A stretch of DNA of 64,000 bases from Charina bottae (lineage: Eukaryota > Chordata > Lepidosauria > Squamata > Charinaidae): NCBI GenBank assembly GCA_023362775.1, contig JALMGJ010000005.1, positions 37,939,463 through 38,003,462 on the forward strand. The letters are read 5' to 3'. The notes under the pieces were generated by a model. It was given only the letters and a program-made list of their open reading frames with translations, had not been told where the DNA came from and did not search any database. Positions within the stretch are counted from its first letter, which is position 1, and each line of letters starts with the position of its first letter. Shown here piece by piece: positions 1 through 64,000 of this stretch. Position numbers and translations under genes: made by a program.

Positions 1-213
1 CTGATCATCTTGCACAGCTAAAATAATGGAAGCTTTACATTTCTCATCCCGCCTCAGCCAAACTTGGTCTGGATTTTGAGGAATTGCATCTGCTATGGCA
101 GACCACAAATCTTCTCTCCTCAAGAAACTCTCCATTTTCAAAGACCAGTTCAAATAATTAGTATTAAAAAGCTTTTCCAGGGGCATACCTTGAGAACTTG
201 AAGCAGCAGCCAT
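1..213 (-). CDS. Ty1/copia gag, N-terminal part (cut by window)
   Basis: On the minus strand an ORF starts at 213 (ATG GCT GCT GCT) and stays open for 71 codons to the window edge. It reads NTNYLNWSLKMESFLRRED then LWSAIADAIP and VWLRRDEKCKASIILAV. The pattern NY..W...M...L.R..LW......P....W..RDEKC.A.I.L is the usual N-terminus of copia-type Gag. It lies directly inside the LTR and primer-binding site at 392-585. With no stop or frameshift, the element may be young or intact. The rest (capsid, protease, integrase, RT) would lie to the left of the window. Confidence 0.8.
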   Translation of the reverse strand, partial: MAAASSSQGMPLEKLFNTNYLNWSLKMESFLRREDLWSAIADAIPQNPDQVWLRRDEKCKASIILAVQDDQ

Positions 214-391
214 TTTCTTCTTCCTCCCCTGTTGGGATGAACCACGAGGCTTGCAAAACACGAGCCTTGACTCCTCCTCAAACAAAAACTGCTTGTAGCT
301 TCTAGCAAGTTTCCAAACTTGCCTTTCAAATGCAAACAAAATTGTTCAGATCTCCTCTTTCCATATTTCTATCTCTGATTCTCTTAGCTTT

Positions 392-406
392 GCTGGGCCC
401 ATAACC
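392..406 (-). other. Primer-binding site: tRNA-iMet anticodon arm
   Basis: The + strand reads GCTGGGCCCATAACC, which is the anticodon stem-loop of eukaryotic initiator tRNA-Met (anticodon CAT inside). On the minus strand, 3 nt after the LTR, this gives GGTTATGGGCCCAGC. Drosophila copia and its relatives prime with the 5' half of tRNA-iMet, paired to just this segment, rather than with the tRNA 3' end. Confidence 0.78.
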
Positions 407-409
407 TTT

Positions 410-585
410 TGTAGTTTTTAATAATTTGTGAGATCAGAGTTATAGAAATATTGAGAGATAAATGAACTGAAAAAACTTGCAGTAGAAAAATGCTGCTTTT
501 ATTTTAAAACAAAGAAAACAAGAACTTAGCTTGCTTTCTTCAGCTGAAGAGAAGCACATGGCTATTTAACATATGAATTACTACA
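410..585 (-). mobile_element. 5' LTR of Ty1/copia retrotransposon
   Basis: A 176-bp stretch bounded by TGTAGT and ACTACA (6-bp inverted ends, TG..CA), with an antisense AATAAA (TTTATT at 498-503). It lies immediately upstream, on the minus strand, of a copia-type primer-binding site and a gag ORF. The second LTR is outside the window, so LTR identity cannot be checked. The putative target duplicate would be TAGTT (586-590). Confidence 0.72.
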
Positions 586-662
586 TAGTTGTTCTCGTAT
601 AGGAGTAAACACAAAAGGAAGATTTACATTTTAAAGCCTTTACAATTACAACTTCGCAGTAC

Positions 663-857
663 CTGAGTGGACAATGTCTGTAGCTTGAATCATGTCAACT
701 GGATTTCTATTTTCTCAGTGGAAACGTTTCGCTCCTTATCCTTATCCAAGGAGCGAAACGTTTCCACTGAGAAAATAGAAATCCAGTTGACATGATTCAA
801 GCTACAGACAATTCCACCTGGATGACTGAGAACCTTCATAGACTGAGTGGACAATGT
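663..857 (+). mobile_element. Fold-back retroposon copy 1
   Basis: Two arms of about 62 bp (676-737 and 748-809) are near-perfect reverse complements with a 10-bp loop, then a tail CACCTGGATGACTGAGAACC to about 842. The insert lies between identical 15-bp direct repeats CTGAGTGGACAATGT (663-677 and 843-857), a target-site duplication. The arm contains GCGAAACGTTTCC. Copy 2 at 26720-26827 shares the sequence. The class is uncertain; Penelope-like or LINE-derived with 5' inversion are both possible. Confidence 0.75.
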
Positions 858-1039
858 GTGACATGTGACCACTCACCCATTACTTATTTGGAAAAGGACC
901 AACAGGTAACTTTCTGATTGGCTAAACCAACCAGACCCTCAGGCACCAGCAATCAACATTCCTGAGGGGGGAGTTAGCAAGAGCATTTCTGACTCCTACA
1001 GGAAAAAAACTTTTCAGCTTGACTTTTAAAATTAGCTTT

Positions 1040-1325
1040 CCATATTCTTTCTGTATCATAAAATATATACAACAGAGGGTTGGAGTGCCTAAGTGCAGAA
1101 CTAATATGCTCAAATGGGGATTGTTGACGGATAATAATATGCAGTGTGAGTGTGGAGAGATACAGAATTCAGCCCACTTGCTGACCTGCCGATTATTACC
1201 AATAGCATGCACTGAAAATGATTTGTTTCCGGCCAACGATAAAGCTAAGAAGGTGGCGTCATATTGGCAGCTTAAGGTTTCATTTGGATACGAAAGAAGA
1301 AGAAGAAGCTCCTTTCGGATTCTGT
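1040..1325 (+). mobile_element. Non-LTR retrotransposon ORF remnant
   Basis: One frame reads RVGVPKCRTNMLKWGLLTDN followed by CECGEIQNSAHLLTCRLLP. The RxGVxxCxxxxxKWGL and CxCG..(5-6)..HLLxC pattern resembles the zinc-knuckle tail found after reverse transcriptase in several LINE clades. No reverse transcriptase is attached here. Clade not assigned. Confidence 0.45.
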
Positions 1326-1331
1326 TGGGAT

Positions 1332-1353
1332 ACACACACACACACACACACAT
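1332..1353 (+). repeat. (CA)n microsatellite
   Basis: About 10 CA units ending just before the hAT element's target duplicate. Confidence 0.95.
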
Positions 1354-1364
1354 ACAGTGTATAC

Positions 1365-1667
1365 CAGTGCTTTCCAAACTGCCGCCGTTGGCGACACACC
1401 AACGATGGCAGTGGTGGTGGCGCGGGGGTGCGTGTGGCAGCGGCGTGCGGTGGCGTGCATGGTGGCAGCAGCCTTCGCTAAAACACAGAAGTCCTGATGG
1501 TGCACTGCTGCTGTCGTCGCTGCCGCTGCCACCGTACATACCGCTGCGTGCGCCCCTTCGCCGCCGCTGTGCACACCCCCGCCGCTGCTTCCAGGTTGTG
1601 TTGCAACACACTAAACTGTGTGTTACGACACACTAAAGTGTCGCGACACACAGTTTGGAAAGCTATG
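1365..1667. mobile_element. hAT non-autonomous element, copy 1
   Basis: 303 bp bounded by inverted ends CAGTGCTTTCCAAACTG and CAGTTTGGAAAGCTATG, with a perfect 8-bp target duplication GTGTATAC (1357-1364, 1668-1675). The 8-bp duplicate and CAG...CTG-type ends define hAT. The body is GC-rich with repeated CGACACACCA/TGTGTCGCGACACA and GTGGTGGC motifs. Same family as the copies at 6596 and 12660. Confidence 0.88.
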
Positions 1668-1675
1668 GTGTATAC

Positions 1676-2727
1676 TGTATATACAGTGTACTGTATATAT
1701 AGAGAGTGTATATATACAGTGTGTGTGTGAGAGAGAGAGATGTCTACAATTTTTTGAACCTAGTACCTTATTTTTTTCCTATTAAGTTTTTAGTAAAAAT
1801 GTAAAAATGAAGAAACTAGCCCAAATATATCAACAAATTAAAAAGTTTACAGTTTAACAGTTATTTGATTTGTTATATTACCAGATCACATGGAAGTAGT
1901 TGAACATGGTACTTGAAAATTATAGGAGTTATAATCCAACATAAATGGTTTATGTTGGCAGCTTGACAGCTGATAAACCCTCCGTCATCTGGCATGGTTA
2001 CCATAATGATATTCATCAACCTGACCGTATACAGAATCAATACATACCCAGAGAGTTACATACTTCTGCTTCAGCCCATCGATTTCTTATGTGTACCTAA
2101 GTTTTCATCTAATTAGGTTGCACATTAGATTATTTCCTATTTAAAGTGTATGTGTTAATGTGTTCACTATAGTAAATTTTGCTGTATCTCTACAGGAAAA
2201 TATTAATATATTTATAATGATAGCTACTTAAACTTTCCTTTGGGAAGAAAACTTACTGAAGGAAAGGTTTGAGAATGCAATATTTGAAGGTATGTATTTT
2301 GTGTTTTTTGGTAGAAACATATTGCCCTCTCTCTCGCATTGCTTCATGGATACAATAACTTGCATTCGTTAAGAATGTTATAGCACAATTTTTCAAGTGG
2401 TTTGTCTAAGAGAGAAGAGATTTTTTAAAAAGAAATTTGTAGATGTGCAACAGTGTTGTACTTAAATGTTTTCTTTGCGTATTTGTCATGAAGTCATGAT
2501 GCAGTTGGCCAGCTCACATATCACCAAATGGCTCTTCATGATGAACCTCAACTGTTCTTGAGGACACTTGGAGTGTTAGCTTCCCGGAAGGAGTTACAGG
2601 CGAAATATGCTTTTCAAATTCATGGATTGGATAGCTTTATGAATTTGGATACTTCAGTTATTGAATCAAGAAAGTGATGTTTGCTAGTTCCTCATATTAA
2701 CGTTTCTCCTCTTCTTCTTCTTCCTAG
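1676..2727. other. Intron, no recognised feature
   Basis: AT-rich intron upstream of E1. TATAC and GA dinucleotide runs at about 1676-1740; otherwise I see no gene, no coding exon and no clear repeat. The KIF1A exon coding residues 1-36 is not here. Confidence 0.6.
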
Positions 2728-60834
<58,107 letters not shown>

Positions 60835-63800
60835 GTAGGTCTCTCAGAGTACTCAGCTAATCGGGGTCAATCAAGATATCCCTATATGTCTGGTACTGTA
60901 TGTGCCCAATCGTGTGGGAAAGCATTTTTCCTGAAAGTCCCAACTTCTTATTCTAGCACAGCCAGTAGATCAAAAGTTTGACAAGGCTAGCAAAAAAGAA
61001 TACAGTGACAAAAGTTGCACACAGAAAAAACTAGTGGCTTTCCTCGAGTATTTTTCTCCTGGATAACAGTTTAAGAGACTACAGCTGTTACTGCAACATA
61101 GGAAGCTGCCTTGTATCAGTTGGATCATTTATCTGTCTAGTCTAGTATTATTTCCTCTGGCAGAAAGTTTCTCATATCTGTGGCTGAGGTCCATCTTCCC
61201 CAGCATCTGTCCATGTGCCCCTTTTATTAACTTAAAAATATTGTTTTAAGAATTATTATTTAACAATAATTGGAAATACTAGGAACAACGTAGGACCTCC
61301 CAAATGGTTAGCAGTTACTTGCCCTTGGAGGACTGGCATCTCTCCATATGCAGACTATGTTTAAATTTGCTCCTGGATTGTGGTTCATCTGCTTATGCTT
61401 TAGCAACAGTCTGCAAACATTTCTTTGCCATGCACTGTAAGGACCACTTTATCTCACAGCCTAGCAGAAGGAAGCTGATCATATTTTCAGGTACTATGAA
61501 AGGGAAGTGCTGACTCATGTATCTTTCTACAAGGGCTCAGTCATTCTCCAGTGGAGCAATGTGTGGCAAAATCATTTGGTGATGTAGAAGTTCTGTCATC
61601 TAGAATAGTGACAAATAGTATAGCTTTCAGATTTAGCACTGACGTTTGAGTGGAAGGACCCTTCTCCAATATTTCAACAGTGGTTATAGGGATATATTAG
61701 AGGTTCTTCCTATTTTGCAAAATAAATTTTGAAAATATATATTGAGAAAATTAGAGGTTGGAGCTTGGAGCCCTTTCTTGGTTCCTTCGGTTTGGGTATT
61801 ACATTATTATGAGAGGTTATCGGAAAAGGGTAACACAGTATGATGACTTATTATTCCTAAGGTGAAAGGCTGTGGATGAGTGAGTAATGCTATTCTATTA
61901 GGAAAACAGCAGACAGGAGACAATGTGAGATGTGATTCATTCATTTCTTTTTGAAGAGTACTTTCTCTTTCAGTGCCTCCTGTAGTTGAGACCAAGTTAT
62001 TGTGACCAAATCATCCTGAGTATGTTCCTCAACATTGATTTCAATTCAGATGCTTAAACATATATGATTTTTACAACCCTCTGAAAGAATATATGGGTAT
62101 ATCATGGAAACAAGGTATATCATGGAAAAAGGCAAAGCTGATGAAGGAATGCAGAAAGGAAAAAGAGGTTGATTGAAGTTACTCCAGTGCAGCTTTCTCC
62201 AACCTGATGTCCTCCAGATGTGTTAGAACTATAATTCCCAGTCAGCATGGGCATGGTTTGGAGGAAGACTGTTCTAGGGCCGAGAATAGGCAATATTTGG
62301 GGGCCAATAGACACAATTGAAATTGTTGAGGCATATCAAGGGTCACTATGGGGGAGGATGGCTGCCCTTGGAGTATTCAGCCAGCTGAAAAGTATCTCTC
62401 CCTGGGACTGGTCAGCTTTCTTTCTTCTCCTTTCTTTTTGGTTGTCCAAGATCCTCTCTATCACCCCAGCTTACTTTGTTCCTTTTTTTCTGGGCAGATG
62501 ACCACATTCCAACAAAACACTGTGCTGCACCCATCCTCTATGACCGTTTCCCCCAAATGCCAATAAAACATATGTGAAGGGGGCCCATTGATGTAAATAA
62601 AGATGACATTAGAGCTGGTTGAACGCAGCACACCCCTCTCCCATTTAATTTTTTTTTAATAAAAAGAATATTTAAACAATTATTTCTGGTGGGGCAGGTT
62701 GTCTGGCAGATATCAAGGGAAACATCGATAGGGACATTGATGTCTGTTGGTACCAAATTGCATATCCTTGAGTATCAATTCCACATGTTTGGTGGTGGTA
62801 TAAAAATATAATATTCTGTTCAAAAGGGATTTTCCCTTCCAAACAAGCTAGCAATAAATTAACAGAACAAAAGAAAAACAAAACAAGAAAATGAAGCCAA
62901 ATGAAGTACAGCAGTATTGCTCCTTTTGCTGATATCAGCTAAGTCCTGTATTCTTGATTAAGTTGAAGCAGAGGCAATTTATATAAAGATGTTTCCAGTT
63001 GTCAACTTCTTCAGTGACAATAATAGCAAACCTATAAGCAAAAATAAAAGAAAAATCTTACAGGAAATGTACCTATTATCAAGAATAATGGTAATTAGTG
63101 GAAGGTGTTGCTCCTAGGTTTGCTCAGTGGTTTTTATTACTCCTACACTAATCTTGCTAGCATACTTGCCAAGCAAACATCTGTTTTGCAGGATCCTGGC
63201 TTGTCAACATGCAGTCATCTGTAAGATCATTGATTAAAACTAATATCAGGAAGTACTCCTAATTGTAAGCTGGATTTTGCACTTAGTATGAAAGCCGTCT
63301 ACCCTGGTCATGCAATGATTCTTCCATCCCTGGTTACTGAGCTTTCTAGTCCAGCCTTCCCTGACCTGGTACCCTGCAAATGTATTGGAGTATAAATCCA
63401 GGATTCCTACTCAGCATGCTGTGAGCTCCAGTTCTATGACTTGTGGAGGATAACCGGTTGAAAAAGGCATCTCTGCTATATATTCTAGAAGTGGCATTTC
63501 TTCCTTCTTTTTGTCCAAACTCTGCAGCTCTTGGCAGGAAACCTGAGTATGATTGTTTTCAGTAGACTGTTTCAGGATTGATTTAATGCATGTTGATTTA
63601 TTTACCATTTGATTTAATTATTTGTAACATTTATTAGCCACAATACGCTGTGAGATATGGCACCCAAAGCAGCAGCCTTCATTAAATCCAAAGTTTTAAA
63701 TACTAAATTCTTACAAAGAATAGAAAGTCCATCTTTGAGACTTCTGGGCATCGCCAGAGAAGTAGGAAAGACTAGGAATCACGTGCCTGTAGGTTTGTGC

Positions 63801-64000
63801 CTGCTCCTTCCTCTTCCTATCTCTTTCTCCTATATGAGCATTATTCTTAGCTGCCTACATGGATGAAAACAGAATTGATGGCGGCATCTCAAAGTTGTCA
63901 GCAAGGATGGTTGGATTTGGCTGAAGGATCAGAATAACAAAGGGTCTATTTACACGAACAGCCTTTCCCAACCTGATGCGTTCCCAATCTGAGACTATAA
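60835..64000. other. 3' intron, no KIF1A exon found
   Basis: Holds a dispersed repeat at 61088-61210 (AGGAAGCTGCCTTGTATCAG) and three degenerate hAT-like MITEs: 62190-62278 (GCTTTCTCCAACCTGATGTC, GAACTATAATTCCCAGTC), 63350-63470 and 63962-64000 (CCTTTCCCAACCTGATGCG, cut by the window edge). The rest is unrecognised AT-rich sequence. Confidence 0.5.

Noticed and set aside
392..406. Possible tRNA-Met gene
   Set aside because: Only the anticodon arm matches; there is no acceptor, D or T arm. It fits a retroelement primer-binding site.
922..1636. Overlapping frames of 229 and 205 codons on opposite strands
   Set aside because: They run through a GC-rich hAT element and a CA repeat; the length comes from the lack of AT-rich stops. 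Only the 1040-1250 part shows a protein-like pattern.
60835..64000. Further KIF1A exon (TFYQFEAAWD) or an alternative exon in the last 3 kb
   Set aside because: No frame in either direction gives the expected residues next to splice sites.

Overview
This is eukaryotic DNA from a vertebrate, almost certainly a squamate reptile (lizard or snake). The repeat content points there: a Bov-B LINE fragment, Sauria-type tRNA SINEs ('GAGCCAGTTTGGTGTAGTGG' heads), LINE 3' ends with 'GGGCGG..ATATAAAT' and (AAAT)n tails, L1, hAT MITEs, GATA and TTCC microsatellites and a Ty1/copia element. I cannot name the species.

The window is essentially one gene. The + strand from 2728 to 60834 carries 36 internal exons of KIF1A, the kinesin-3 motor that moves synaptic-vesicle precursors and dense-core vesicles along axonal microtubules. 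Every junction has AG/GT boundaries and all phases join. The constitutive exons give about 1,197 codons, running from about residue 37 of the motor domain through the whole catalytic core, neck, FHA domain, coiled coils and the KIF1-family stalk. The exon with the start codon and the C-terminal part (including the PH domain) lie outside the window. Paralogue-diagnostic stretches ([26 protein letters not shown]) match KIF1A rather than KIF1B or KIF1C.

Three alternative-splicing sites are readable: a 27-nt microexon (19299-19325), a tandem 3' splice site in the next exon (22595 or 22673) that adds 26 codons, and a 258-nt acidic cassette exon with a poly-Glu run (36191-36448). All combinations stay in frame.

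Layout: 1-590 holds the 5' LTR, primer-binding site and gag start of a Ty1/copia retrotransposon on the minus strand. 660-1670 holds a fold-back retroposon, a non-LTR remnant and a hAT element. 2728-18196 is the motor domain. 19299-22806 is the alternative neck-hinge region. 24147-25224 is the hinge coiled coil. 26106-30182 is the FHA region. 30182-36448 is the coiled coil, stalk and acidic exon. 41567-60834 is the stalk up to the C-terminal domain. 60835-64000 is intron. The introns are full of transposable elements, many with readable target-site duplications. No other protein-coding gene, RNA gene or CRISPR array was found.
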